A stretch of 64,000 nucleotides of DNA from Alphaproteobacteria bacterium (GTDB taxonomy: Bacteria; Pseudomonadota; Alphaproteobacteria; Micropepsales; Micropepsaceae). The DNA is taken from NCBI GenBank assembly GCA_017983635.1, contig JAGOBA010000016.1:28511-92510 (forward strand), in the 5' to 3' direction. Of the stretch, positions 43,416 through 52,036 are shown one piece after another. How positions within the stretch are numbered: the first letter of the stretch is position 1; each line of letters begins with the position of its first letter. The notes below the pieces were generated by a model. That model was not told where the DNA came from, did not search any database, and was given only the letters and a program-made list of their open reading frames with translations. The position numbers were made by a program, and so were the translations under genes.

Positions 43416-44048
43416 TTAGACCACTTCGCTCTGTTTGCGACGTCCGCCGAAGGCAACCGCAAGCGCGACGAGTAGAACCAAGCCGATCAACCCGGCGATC
43501 CAAATCGGGAACCCGCCAATCGTTGCCTGCATGAAGGCTGACGGATTGGAGAAAATTGAGGGTTTCGCCGCCGCGTCAGGTGCAGGCGAAGTCGGTGCGG
43601 ACTCCACAACCGTCGGAGTCGTCGCGGGAGCAGTGTCAGCTGGTGTTGGTCCGGCATCGGCAGGCGCTTCCGGCTTCACCGGTTCTGACGCATCGGCTGT
43701 CTTAACCGGCGGGGCGGCATCGGCGGTCACGGGCTTAGCAGGCTTCTCGGGCTTCGCCAGTTTTGATGTCTCCGAAGCCGGCTCATCCGCCGCCGCAGTT
43801 TCCTGCTCGGAAGACGTCGCATCCGCCGTCACAAGCTTGGTCCGTTTCTGTCTCGGCGCAACCGCTGGTTCGGGATCGTCCGGCACGATCGGACCGCGCA
43901 CGACCCTCGGCGCCTGTAGATCGCTGGTCGTCATCGCCGGCGCCGTAGAAGAGGGACTGTCCGACGACGACGACGTCGTCGTTGCGGTCGTCCCGCACCC
44001 AGCGAGACCCAAGATCGCAACCAAGGCAAGTGCAATACGCGCCGTCAT
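43416..44048 (-). CDS. Lipoprotein with C-terminal membrane helix
   Basis: 210 aa from the ATG at 44048; the 44213 frame extends further without support. The lipobox is in ALVAILGLAGCG; a long Pro/Ala/Thr-rich disordered region (25-155) follows, then a C-terminal helix FPIWIAGLIGLVLLVALAVA with a basic end GGRRKQ. Two membrane attachments, one at each end, are unusual for a lipoprotein. No family was recognised. Confidence 0.6.
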   Translation of the reverse strand: MTARIALALVAILGLAGCGTTATTTSSSSDSPSSTAPAMTTSDLQAPRVVRGPIVPDDPEPAVAPRQKRTKLVTADATSSEQETAAADEPASETSKLAKPEKPAKPVTADAAPPVKTADASEPVKPEAPADAGPTPADTAPATTPTVVESAPTSPAPDAAAKPSIFSNPSAFMQATIGGFPIWIAGLIGLVLLVALAVAFGGRRKQSEVV

Positions 44049-44278
44049 GGCAAGCCACTCCCAAAAAACGTCCTTCCCCCAACGCGTACAATCTACTCGC
44101 GAATTCGGCTGCCTTCCACAGACGCAAGACTGTAGCCGCGCTGCACCACAACCGCTTGCAGAGGTGAATCGGCGTTGGAAGCCTGCCCGCCCACAACTTT
44201 GATCGGCGTTCATTTTTTTATCGCCTGTGGCTTTCGCCCGCTATGCTGAGACAGATTCGTAGCTAACCGAGCAGCCCT

Positions 44279-44752
44279 ATGCGCCCCCTCACCCGCTCTG
44301 CCGCCGCGCTCGCAACCTTAACATTGGTCGCATGCGAGACCGGCGGCCCGCCCCCCGCAGACCCGCAACGCGTCGTCAACGAACGCGTCGCGATCATGAA
44401 AAGCTTAGGTGCAGCACTCGCAGCGACGGCGGCCTTTACGCAGAGCAAGGGCCAACCAGCCGACGCTCAAGCTAAGCTCGGTCTCGCCCGCAAGAATGTT
44501 GAACGTGTCCCGGACATGTTCCCGCGCGGCACGGCCCTCGGCGACAAGGGCGTCGCAAACTCGCGCGCCCTAACGACGATCTTTGCCAACCGCAACGACT
44601 TCGACAACAAGGCGAGCGCACTTCAGGCCCGCCTCGCCGAACTGGAGGCCGCGGTCGCGAAGGGCACCAAAGCCGACGCCACCACCGCATTGGCATCGAC
44701 GAAGGCCGCATGTGCGGCCTGCCATACGAAGTATCGCGCCGCCGACGAGTAA
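44279..44752 (+). CDS. Cytochrome c', class II c-type cytochrome
   Basis: 157 aa. It begins with a lipoprotein-like signal (ALATLTLVACE), and the heme attachment motif CAACH lies near the C-terminus, the hallmark of class II (cytochrome c') proteins. The four-helix bundle sequence fits (VVNERVAIMKSLGAALAATAA, then LQARLAELEAAVAKGTKADATTAL). It would be periplasmic or membrane-anchored, in electron transfer or NO/O2 binding. Confidence 0.9.
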   Translation: MRPLTRSAAALATLTLVACETGGPPPADPQRVVNERVAIMKSLGAALAATAAFTQSKGQPADAQAKLGLARKNVERVPDMFPRGTALGDKGVANSRALTTIFANRNDFDNKASALQARLAELEAAVAKGTKADATTALASTKAACAACHTKYRAADE

Positions 44753-44770
44753 GCGTCGCCCTGAGGGCGG

Positions 44771-46462
44771 TTAGCGGGTGCCTGTCCGCACCGACCGCAC
44801 GAATGCCTCGACCGCCCCGCGCAAGTCGACCGCCTGCTTCGAGAGTGTCTCGGACGCTTGTTTCACGCTTTCGGCCGCAAGGCCGGTATCGTTAGCGCCG
44901 CGCGCAACGTTTCCGACCGCGTGATTGACATCTGCGGTGCCTGAAGCCGCCATCGCAATACTCTGCGCGATCTCGCGTGTAGCAAAACCCTGCTCGGTGA
45001 CGGCCGTGCGGATCGCCGCCGCAATCTGATCGATCTCGCCGATGCGCGCGCTGATGGCCCGGATCGCTTCGACCGCCTGACCGCTGGCCGCCTGACTGGC
45101 CGAGATTTGCGTCGCGATGTCCTCCGTAGCGCGCGCCGTCTGTTTCGCCAGCGACTTCACCTCGGAAGCAACGACCGCAAAGCCCTTCCCCGCCTCCCCT
45201 GCACGCGCCGCCTCGATCGTGGCGTTCAAGGCCAGGAGATTGGTCTGCTCGGCAATGTCGTTGATCATTTTCACGACATGGCCGATCTTCGCCGAAGCTT
45301 GCGCCAACCCTTGAACCGTTTCGTCCGTCCGCCGCGCGTCGTCGACGGCTGCGCCGGCAAGCTGCACCGAGCGCGTGACTTGATTGGTGATTTCCTGAAC
45401 CGAGGCTGACAGCTCTTCTGCGGCGCTCGCCGCCGTCTGCACGCTGGACGACGCAGAATCGAGCGAGTTGGCGACAGCATTCGTCTCGCCCTTCGTCGAG
45501 TCGGCGGTCGCCGACATCACCTGCGCCGACGATTCAAGCTGCGCCGCCGACGCCGCGACCGCTTGGACAATCCCACCAACGCTGGCTTCGAAATCAAGAG
45601 CGAGCTCGTTCATCGCCGTCTGCCGGTCGGCTTGCGCCCGCGCTTCGCTCGCGTGCTGTTCGTCGGCAAGACGCTTGACCTCGGCGGCGTTCGTTTTGAA
45701 CACCTGTAGCGCGCGCGCCATGTCGCCGATCTCGTCCGCGCGCTGCAAGTAGGGCACGTCGATCGTCGCATTCCCGCGCGCGAGTTCGCCCATCTCCTTC
45801 TCAAGCGTCGTCAACGGCCGTACCACGGTCTGGCGCGTAAACCACCACGCTCCAATAGCTACCATCAACGACAGCACAATAACGGCCGTAAAGATCTGCG
45901 TCGCCAGCGTCTCGACCCCGTTTGCTTCTTCGCTGACCGTCTGTTGGAATTTTTCGAATCCGTTCGCGAGCTCTTCCATCAGACCTTCGAGGCGCTTGAA
46001 GCTCTCCTGGAACTTCTCGTACCGCGCCGCGAACACCTCGGGCTGTCCGAGCGCGACGCGCGCCGTCGCAAGCGCCTCCTGGTAGTACGCTTTCACGAAA
46101 GGCGCGGTCTTTTCGATTTGCGCCTTCAGGTCAACCGGGACCGGCAGCTTCGCGTTCTCCTCAAACAACGAGATGAAGCGTTCGCCATGCTCCTTAACGT
46201 CGTTGTTCACCTCGTCGGCCTTTGCGACAGCGATACCCTCGTTCGAGTACTCGCGAGCCAAAAGCACGTCCGCCCGCAAAGCATCATGCATCATGTCGGC
46301 TTCGTTCTGATTGCCCAGCGCCTGCCCGACTTGCTGCGTGTGCCTAACGATAATCGAGAGTTCTCCCATGCCCCAGAGTCCCGACGTGGCTAGCATGCCG
46401 ATGCAAAGAACGAACGCTCCGGAGATGACAAGCGCGCGGCTCGCCAAACGAAGTTGCAGCAT
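44771..46462 (-). CDS. Methyl-accepting chemotaxis protein
   Basis: 563 aa. The N-terminal membrane helix (about 9-30), a helical periplasmic sensor region, a second membrane helix (about 190-210), HAMP (about 212-265) and the signalling domain are all present. The hairpin tip has the conserved ATIEAARAGEAGKGFAVVA-EVKSLA segment. It transmits an external signal to CheA/CheW. No che genes are in the window, and the ligand is unknown. Confidence 0.95.
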   Translation of the reverse strand: MLQLRLASRALVISGAFVLCIGMLATSGLWGMGELSIIVRHTQQVGQALGNQNEADMMHDALRADVLLAREYSNEGIAVAKADEVNNDVKEHGERFISLFEENAKLPVPVDLKAQIEKTAPFVKAYYQEALATARVALGQPEVFAARYEKFQESFKRLEGLMEELANGFEKFQQTVSEEANGVETLATQIFTAVIVLSLMVAIGAWWFTRQTVVRPLTTLEKEMGELARGNATIDVPYLQRADEIGDMARALQVFKTNAAEVKRLADEQHASEARAQADRQTAMNELALDFEASVGGIVQAVAASAAQLESSAQVMSATADSTKGETNAVANSLDSASSSVQTAASAAEELSASVQEITNQVTRSVQLAGAAVDDARRTDETVQGLAQASAKIGHVVKMINDIAEQTNLLALNATIEAARAGEAGKGFAVVASEVKSLAKQTARATEDIATQISASQAASGQAVEAIRAISARIGEIDQIAAAIRTAVTEQGFATREIAQSIAMAASGTADVNHAVGNVARGANDTGLAAESVKQASETLSKQAVDLRGAVEAFVRSVRTGTR

Positions 46463-46621
46463 TAGGACCCCTTACTGAGACGCGATTCGCGTCGATGCAG
46501 ACGACGCTAGAGCCCGAACGGTAAATCGATCATTAATGATTGGGCCATGGGTCATGCTGCCGGATTCGGCAGAAAGCGGCGGTTCTTGCCAATATCGGCA
46601 CGTTTTACTATGTCCCCGTAT

Positions 46622-47074
46622 TTACCTACGCGCTCTTACCACACCGGGACACACTAACGAGACGCTGCACCCCGCACGCGCCCTTAAGCCGTCTTGAATC
46701 CGCCTCAACGCCTCATCCCGGCGTGCGCGAACCGTATCGCGGTGAACGCCAAGCAAATCGCCCGCGCGTTTCGGCCCCATTCCCGCGCCGCAGGTCAACC
46801 ACACGGCCTTCGCCAGGTGCGGCGCATCGCTCAAGAACGCGAACCAGCCGAACGTCTCATGCATCTGGTCGATCGCTCTCGGACTCGCCGGCGCCAATCG
46901 GACGAGCGCCTGCGCGTATCCATAGGCCTCAGCCGCATCCTGCACCACGTCCGGCCAAGACGTGAACAAGCGCGGAGCGCCATTTGCCGGCACGCGCCGA
47001 AGGGTATCCCAAGCTTCGCGCAGCCGCAGAGCAATCGTCTCGGTATCGATCGCAGCCATGTCGTTGCCGCTCAA
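46622..47074 (-). CDS. DUF6362-like helix-turn-helix protein
   Basis: 150 aa. It overlaps the upstream gene by 4 nt (ATGA type). The sequence IALRLREAWDTLRRVP, WLTCGAGMGPKRAGDLLGVHRDTVRARRDEALRRI has a helix-turn-helix near the C-terminus. DUF6362-type proteins are often phage-encoded, next to GcrA-like genes. It probably binds DNA; the target is unknown. Confidence 0.6.
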   Translation of the reverse strand: MSGNDMAAIDTETIALRLREAWDTLRRVPANGAPRLFTSWPDVVQDAAEAYGYAQALVRLAPASPRAIDQMHETFGWFAFLSDAPHLAKAVWLTCGAGMGPKRAGDLLGVHRDTVRARRDEALRRIQDGLRARAGCSVSLVCPGVVRARR

Positions 47075-47499
47075 GCTGCGCGCTTTTCGGAAACGTCAAC
47101 GACCCAAAACACCCGTGCATGATGATGCGCACACCAGGCCGAGCTCTTCTCACGTGGATGCCCGCACATACGCCAATCCGGATCGATGACGTCGCCTGTG
47201 ATCCAGTGGCAGCTGCCGCAGTCTAAGATTTCCCTGATCCCGCCGATCGCCTCCGGCTCATCTTCAAGCCGCACCGCGAGCACCCGCGACTGATAAGCCG
47301 TGCTGAGCGCCAGTCCGAGCCGCACCGCCTTCCGGCGAACCTCCTCAAACGAAACGCCAAGCGCCTTGGCGATCCACCGCAGCGTCCGCCCCTCACGCCG
47401 ATGCCGGGACAAGAACGCAATCATCGCCGGCGTCCACCGTCGTTGATGCTTATCCGAACCAGAAAATCCGATAGGAATGGCCGCAGTCCGAGCACGCAT
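47071..47499 (-). CDS. GcrA-like DNA-binding protein
   Basis: 142 aa from the ATG at 47499 (GGAGG 4 nt upstream). The N-terminal part RRWTPAMIAFLSRHRREGR, IAKALGVSFEEVRRKAVRLGL follows the GcrA helix-turn-helix pattern, and the C-terminal ILDCGSCHWI to CGHPREKSSAWCAHHHAR resembles its C-terminal RNA-polymerase-binding domain. GcrA is a cell-cycle regulator in alphaproteobacteria, and phages carry homologs. The gene is coupled to the DUF6362-like gene. Confidence 0.65.
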   Translation of the reverse strand: MRARTAAIPIGFSGSDKHQRRWTPAMIAFLSRHRREGRTLRWIAKALGVSFEEVRRKAVRLGLALSTAYQSRVLAVRLEDEPEAIGGIREILDCGSCHWITGDVIDPDWRMCGHPREKSSAWCAHHHARVFWVVDVSEKRAA

Positions 47500-47733
47500 G
47501 AAACCTCCGCTCATCGAGAACACGTCGAACAAAGAGTGAGCGGCGGGCGCCTCCGTCCGAGGGGAGCCCGAGGGGCGCACCGCCGCTCGTTGCGCGCGAA
47601 AGTCCGGCCGAACTCGCACGCAAACGCTTTCAACTCAGGCGCTCGCCCGAGGACTTCAAGAGAACGGAAGGATGTCCGCGAAACGCGGGGCCAATAACCC
47701 AAGTGTAAGCCCGCTGCGGCTCTCCAACCGTCC

Positions 47734-47979
47734 TCAGCTCACCGCGCCAAGGAACGCACCGCCAATCGTGAAGGCCACAAGCAGAGGGCCGTACCAAACG
47801 CTCAAATTGGATTCGCGCGGCATCAACAAAAGGACGCCGTCCTGATCGATTGCACGCGCCGCAAACCGCGCGCGCTTACGAAATCGCGCGAGAAAACTTG
47901 TGGTGCGCCAAGACGCAACCAGCCGTTCGCTCAAGAACCGTGCGGCCTTGAGCGGCTTCCATGGCAAGAACCGTTTCAT
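47734..47979 (-). CDS. Small membrane-anchored protein, divergent from the repressor
   Basis: 81 aa. A basic N-terminal half (RFRKRARFAARA) is followed by LSVWYGPLLVAFTIGGAFLGAV near the C-terminus. It is divergent from the S24 repressor; a good promoter (47987-48015) ends 8 nt before its ATG, so the mRNA may be leaderless. No family was recognised. Confidence 0.5.
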   Translation of the reverse strand: MKRFLPWKPLKAARFLSERLVASWRTTSFLARFRKRARFAARAIDQDGVLLLMPRESNLSVWYGPLLVAFTIGGAFLGAVS

Positions 47980-47986
47980 AAGTGAA

Positions 47987-48015
47987 CATATAAGCTAACG
48001 CCATGAACAAATCAA
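47987..48015 (-). promoter_or_regulatory. Candidate leftward promoter for 47734-47979
   Basis: On the - strand TTGATT, 17 bp, TATATG. The -10 box ends about 8 bp before the ATG. Confidence 0.45.
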
Positions 48016-48023
48016 GAACTCTT

Positions 48024-48052
48024 TTGCATTGACGAAGCAAATCTGATATGTA
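48024..48052 (+). promoter_or_regulatory. Candidate rightward promoter for the repressor gene
   Basis: TTGCAT, 17 bp, TATGTA. It overlaps an imperfect operator-like pair TTTGC-N9-GCAAA (48023-48041), fitting autoregulation by the XRE-S24 protein. Confidence 0.4.
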
Positions 48053-48088
48053 GTCGGCTCACCGATACAGCCTGCGAGCCAACGCCCG

Positions 48089-48772
48089 ATGAAACACCCT
48101 TCCGCCCAAGCCGTCGCAATGGGCCGACGCATCCGCGGCCTGCGCAAGGCGCGGAACATGACGATGGTTGAACTCGCCGAGCTTCTCGAGGTCAGCCAGC
48201 CGGCCGTTTCGCAGTGGGAATCCGGTGTAACCTCACCGCATCGCGAGACGCTGCTGGAACTCTCGAAGATTTTCCGAACGCCGGTTGGCGTGATCATGGG
48301 CGAAAGCGATGACGCGCCAGCCAATGCCCTTCCCGGCCCACCCCCGAACGGTGTCAACGCCATGCCGACCGATGTGCCCGTTTTCGGCATGGCCGTCGGC
48401 GGCTCGAACGGCGACTTCCGTTTCAATGGCCAAGTGGTCGATTACGTCCGCCGTCCGCCGGGCATCGCTCACGCCCGCAACGTCTACGCCCTATGGATCA
48501 TGGGCGATTCCATGGCCCCCTGGAACAAAGACGGCGACTTGATTTACGTCTCTTCGGCACGCCCCCCGATTGCTGGCGACTATGTCGTCATTCAGCTCAA
48601 CGACGACCCCGACGGCAGCCCAGGGCCATCGATGGTCAAGCAGCTGGTCGCAAAGACACCGACCCAGCTGAAACTTCTTCAACACAACCCCGCCAAGGAA
48701 TTCGCAGTGGCGCTGACCAAGGTAAAGGCCGTGCACAAGGTGCTCAGCTTACGCGAGTTGTTGGGCGTTTGA
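48089..48772 (+). CDS. XRE-type repressor with S24 (LexA/CI-like) peptidase domain
   Basis: 227 aa. The helix-turn-helix is in residues 10-65 (MVELAELLEVSQPAVSQWESG), and the C-terminal S24 domain has the catalytic Ser in MGDSMAPW and the catalytic Lys in PSMVKQL. The cleavage-site region is near AVGG. It would self-cleave on RecA stimulation, as phage CI-like repressors do. It is divergent from 47734-47979 and followed by a 55-aa membrane protein gene. Confidence 0.9.
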   Translation: MKHPSAQAVAMGRRIRGLRKARNMTMVELAELLEVSQPAVSQWESGVTSPHRETLLELSKIFRTPVGVIMGESDDAPANALPGPPPNGVNAMPTDVPVFGMAVGGSNGDFRFNGQVVDYVRRPPGIAHARNVYALWIMGDSMAPWNKDGDLIYVSSARPPIAGDYVVIQLNDDPDGSPGPSMVKQLVAKTPTQLKLLQHNPAKEFAVALTKVKAVHKVLSLRELLGV

Positions 48773-48781
48773 GGGGGAACA

Positions 48782-48949
48782 ATGCTGCTGACACTCTTTC
48801 TGGCCGCCGCCACGGTTTTGATCGCCAGCGTCGTTCGTCCGCCAGCCGCGCGCTGGCAGCGCGTAGTTGCCTGGATCGCAGGCATTGTCATGCTTGCCGT
48901 GCTCGTTGCGTGGGGCATCGAATACGTGATGCAAACCGAAGTCGGATAG
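48782..48949 (+). CDS. 55-aa membrane protein downstream of the repressor
   Basis: ATG at 48782, GGGGG 5 nt upstream, 9 nt after the repressor stop, so it is co-transcribed. Two hydrophobic segments (LLTLFLAAATVLIASVV and VVAWIAGIVMLAVLVAWG). No family was recognised. Confidence 0.6.
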   Translation: MLLTLFLAAATVLIASVVRPPAARWQRVVAWIAGIVMLAVLVAWGIEYVMQTEVG

Positions 48950-49336
48950 CGCTGCGCGTGCAACCCGCACACCGGACGCCGCCTTACCCGTCTCATACGG
49001 CAACGGCCGCACTTCCACAGAGCAGTCGCAATAGCGCCGCTTGACCGACACATAATTGTTACTTATAGTTGCTCGACTAGCCCGGAACGGAATCCCCGAA
49101 AGCAGCGTGATCGTATGCGCGGCCACGGAAAGCCGGCACGCTCACGCGTTGCACCGCGACAACGCGATCTCGAAACGCCTGCTCGTTTTCGCTTCCTTCG
49201 CTCATGGTCACCAATCTGCATTCCGAGACATCGAAGCGCCACCGCTTCCGTTCGGCTCACGACCAATACGTGATGCAGGCGCAAGCCGGCTAACGCCGGC
49301 AAGGTACTGAGTAACGCTAAGTGCCGCGTCTGTGCC
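48950..49336. other. Intergenic stretch after the repressor operon
   Basis: No supported gene. A short - strand frame beginning near 49126 lacks family character. A local AT-rich stretch (about 49050-49070) could hold promoter elements, but none can be assigned. Confidence 0.4.
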
Positions 49337-50281
49337 CTATTGCAAATAGCGCGCAGTGAACGCCGAAATCTCGCTGCGCTCCTTCACGCACGCGTCCGCA
49401 CCGCCCAGCCGCGCGCGATAGATCGGAATGCCGGATCCGGCGGACTGGAAGGGATCGTGCAGGCGCATATGCAGTGCAGCGTCGCTCTTAGACGCCTTAC
49501 CGCCCGCAAGCGCCGAGGCACGCTCATCGGCCTTCGCGCCATCGGCAGCCTCTAACGCTAGACCCATCTTACGCCCCGCCACAGTCGCTTCGAAGGCCAC
49601 GGGGCGCGGGTTGAGGTTCAGCACCCACACGCATGAATCGATCATCTTGAACAAGATCGGCGGACACCCTCCCTCGGCGCACGACGCGCGGCTCTCCGAA
49701 GCCGCGACCGGTGCCGACGAGGCAACGGCTTGAGTCGGCGCGACTGCGGTACCCAGTTCAGGTGCCTGCGCCAGCTGCGGCTTGGCGCGTGGCGCCGGCG
49801 GGTAAACCGGCGGCGGCGCGGGCTTTGAGCGCGGGAGCACAGGGCCCGCCACCATATCGACCGCGGTCGTCGGTACGACCTCGGCGACGGTGACCGGCAT
49901 TGCGGCCGGAGGCGGCGCACTGGCGGCAACCTCAGCCTTGGGCTTCGCGCGCGGCAGCGGCTTTGCCGCCGAGACAGACTCTTCCGGCATGACGCGCAAT
50001 GCAGGATAGCTCGCCTCGAACCGCCGATCGCTCGACGCAACAAAGCACTTCGTCTTGTCTGGCTGCTTAAACGTCTCGCCAGGTGCAAGAATCGTCACCA
50101 TCAGCGTTGCTTGGCTGGCAATCAGCGACAGGCGAACCGACTTTTCGCCCCTGTTCGTCCACGCACACCCGTCGCCGCTCATCGCGACAACGGCGCAGGC
50201 CTCACCTGAGCACACGCTTGCGGCCGACGCCTGCTGGATGCTCAACAACGCTGAAGCAACGAACAAAAGAAATCGGCCCAC
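49337..50281 (-). CDS. Secreted Cys-rich protein with Pro-rich middle
   Basis: 314 aa from a GTG at 50281 that starts a signal peptide (FLLFVASALLSIQQASA). Residues about 20-100 form a small domain with Cys (CSGEACAVVAMSGDGCAW); a Pro/Ala-rich linker follows (about 100-200); a similar Cys-containing C-terminal domain (SCAEGGCPPILFKMIDSCVWVLN) ends the protein. The two ends look related, as a duplicated domain. The function is unknown. Confidence 0.6.
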   Translation of the reverse strand: MGRFLLFVASALLSIQQASAASVCSGEACAVVAMSGDGCAWTNRGEKSVRLSLIASQATLMVTILAPGETFKQPDKTKCFVASSDRRFEASYPALRVMPEESVSAAKPLPRAKPKAEVAASAPPPAAMPVTVAEVVPTTAVDMVAGPVLPRSKPAPPPVYPPAPRAKPQLAQAPELGTAVAPTQAVASSAPVAASESRASCAEGGCPPILFKMIDSCVWVLNLNPRPVAFEATVAGRKMGLALEAADGAKADERASALAGGKASKSDAALHMRLHDPFQSAGSGIPIYRARLGGADACVKERSEISAFTARYLQ

Positions 50282-50395
50282 GGTACCCAACCCCCGGTTG
50301 CGAACCGGAGGATACGCGAGTCCGACGCAGAGATGAAGCACCTCAGTGCCAAATTGCACGGCTCAGATCTGCCAATTTTCGCCGCTACGTATCGT

Positions 50396-50482
50396 CTGAG
50401 GCCAACCAGGTTCTCGGTGACGCCGCCGCTGCCGCGAAGAGCGGAGGCGCCGAACCGCCGTGCGACCATTGACCTGAACTAG
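50396..50482 (+). pseudogene. Remnant of an OmpA-type gene 3' end
   Basis: The sequence is nearly that of the peptidoglycan-binding domain of 56455-57471 (helix segment with AAAAKSGGA), then a jump to the last codons. The middle of the domain is deleted. It has no start. Confidence 0.7.
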
Positions 50483-50495
50483 ACGGCCAAAGACC

Positions 50496-51041
50496 TCAGT
50501 AGGGGATATTCACCCTCAGCGAGAGCTTGTTGTTCGTCATCACGCAGTCGGCCGCCAGCGGAGCGAAAGAGCTCACCCTCGCGTAGTCGAGCGTCGCGGT
50601 CACCGTCCAAGCGCCTGGTGCGACACCTCGGGGCACGAGCATCTCGAAGAAGAACATTTGAACCTCACCAGCACCCAAAGCGCGGAACCTCGTTCGTAAC
50701 AACTGCGTCGTCGGTTCGCGGCGAACCGGGCGCTGCGAGATGGAGACATACTGCCCATCGCTTTCACCGGCTGGCTGGCGGCCGATATTTTTGACACTCA
50801 GAGCCAACGGAATGTGAAGCACAGCGTCGTGCGGGGTCACATAGGCGCCACTGCGCGGATCGAGAGCGAACCGCCAGGGCACGGGATCGCCACAGTTCGG
50901 AACACTGCCGAAAATGACCGGCGGCGGCTCCTCGGTCAACGTGATGCGGGGCATGCCGTCGGGCCGCGCCTCCGCGGTCGCTGCAGCCGCGAATGCCACC
51001 ACAGCGGCACAGGCTGCAAGAGTGTGTCTACAGAAGCGCAT
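50496..51041 (-). CDS. Secreted protein, unknown function
   Basis: 181 aa from the ATG at 51041. The signal peptide (RHTLAACAAVVAFAAAATA) is followed by a beta-rich domain (VPWRFALDPRSGAYVTPHD, GAWTVTATLDYARVSSFAPL) with two Cys that may pair. No family was recognised. It belongs to the envelope gene cluster near 50.5-57.5 kb. A partial copy of the shared regulatory motif is about 190 bp upstream. Confidence 0.6.
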   Translation of the reverse strand: MRFCRHTLAACAAVVAFAAAATAEARPDGMPRITLTEEPPPVIFGSVPNCGDPVPWRFALDPRSGAYVTPHDAVLHIPLALSVKNIGRQPAGESDGQYVSISQRPVRREPTTQLLRTRFRALGAGEVQMFFFEMLVPRGVAPGAWTVTATLDYARVSSFAPLAADCVMTNNKLSLRVNIPY

Positions 51042-51227
51042 CGGCGTTTCGTACCTCCATATGAGCACTCCCGTTGTCGAGGTCCTACCCAGTTCGACGA
51101 CCCAGCGGTGAGCCGATGCTTCGTGCATCCGACCATTTCCAAAATAGTCCTGCCCACGTCAGCAGCAAGAGACGGTTGTCACGCGGCATCTCCATCGTGA
51201 TGATCGATAACGTCGCTGGCACCATTC

Positions 51228-51242
51228 GTGGTCATCATCAAA
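51228..51242 (-). promoter_or_regulatory. Half copy of the cluster's regulatory motif
   Basis: The sequence gtggtcatcatcaaa matches the left arm and flank of the three full copies at 54.06, 55.08 and 56.37 kb; the right arm has diverged. Confidence 0.3.
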
Positions 51243-51268
51243 TTAATCGCGCCAGCCCGCCGGAATCC

Positions 51269-51961
51269 TTAGACGATCCACCCGCAGTTCTGAGATGGCA
51301 GAGTCTCGGCGCCAAAGCGTGCGGCGATGCCGGCCGATCTGCCCCAGTTGAATCTCAAGCCGGCACCGCTGGGCGGCGGCACGGCAAACACACAGCCGAG
51401 CTGAAACTCCGAAGCGCCGACGGTGCGCGCAAAGGCGTGGCAGTCGCGCGCGCGCCATCCGCGCGGCACGGCCATTGCGCTGCGCCATCTGCCGCCGACC
51501 AGCGGGCTGCAAACCAAGACGGCGCCCGTTGCCGAACGTTCGCTCGATCCCCAACCGCACGTTGTCACCGGCGGCGGGACGCTGGTCGCCGTCACTCGTA
51601 CCGGCCGTTCCCACTGGAACCGCTGTCCACCAACCGGCGCATCGTGCAGGCAGCCGAGGTGAAAATGCGAGGCGCCGACGGAGTTGGCGAACGCTGCGCA
51701 GTCGGCCGGCGTCCATGTCGAGAGCACTTGGGTGATGCTGCGCCAGCTGTCCGGCACGAGCGGGCTGCAAAGCTTGGCGCCTTGCGCGGTGGCGACGGGA
51801 GGGGGCACGCCGGGCGTGCTGCCCGGCAGGCAATCGGAACCCCACGTAAACCTTACGTCTATGCCGAGCGGTGGCCTGGAGAAGAGTCGGGCGAAGATCA
51901 CCTCTATCCCAAGACGATGTTTGTTGCGCTCGTTCTCCAATTGCAATGTGGAAAGCCCCAC
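51269..51961 (-). CDS. Protein with tandem Cys-containing repeat domains (possibly partial)
   Basis: Up to 230 aa. Two tandem units of about 80 aa align: CSPLVPDSWRS to CAAFANSVGASHFHLGC, and CSPLVGGRWRS to CHAFARTVGASEFQLGC, each ending in a FxW strand. The N-terminus starts inside a unit and has no signal peptide or ribosome site. The frame continues upstream to the TAG stop of the OmpA gene at 52037, so it may be a detached end of that protein. Confidence 0.5.
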   Translation of the reverse strand: MGLSTLQLENERNKHRLGIEVIFARLFSRPPLGIDVRFTWGSDCLPGSTPGVPPPVATAQGAKLCSPLVPDSWRSITQVLSTWTPADCAAFANSVGASHFHLGCLHDAPVGGQRFQWERPVRVTATSVPPPVTTCGWGSSERSATGAVLVCSPLVGGRWRSAMAVPRGWRARDCHAFARTVGASEFQLGCVFAVPPPSGAGLRFNWGRSAGIAARFGAETLPSQNCGWIV

Positions 51962-52036
51962 GGAGGCCTGAGTTCGGGCAGGGACACGATTACGCGTCGT
52001 CGTGCCCTTACTCGGGGTACCCGTGCAGCTCTCCCG

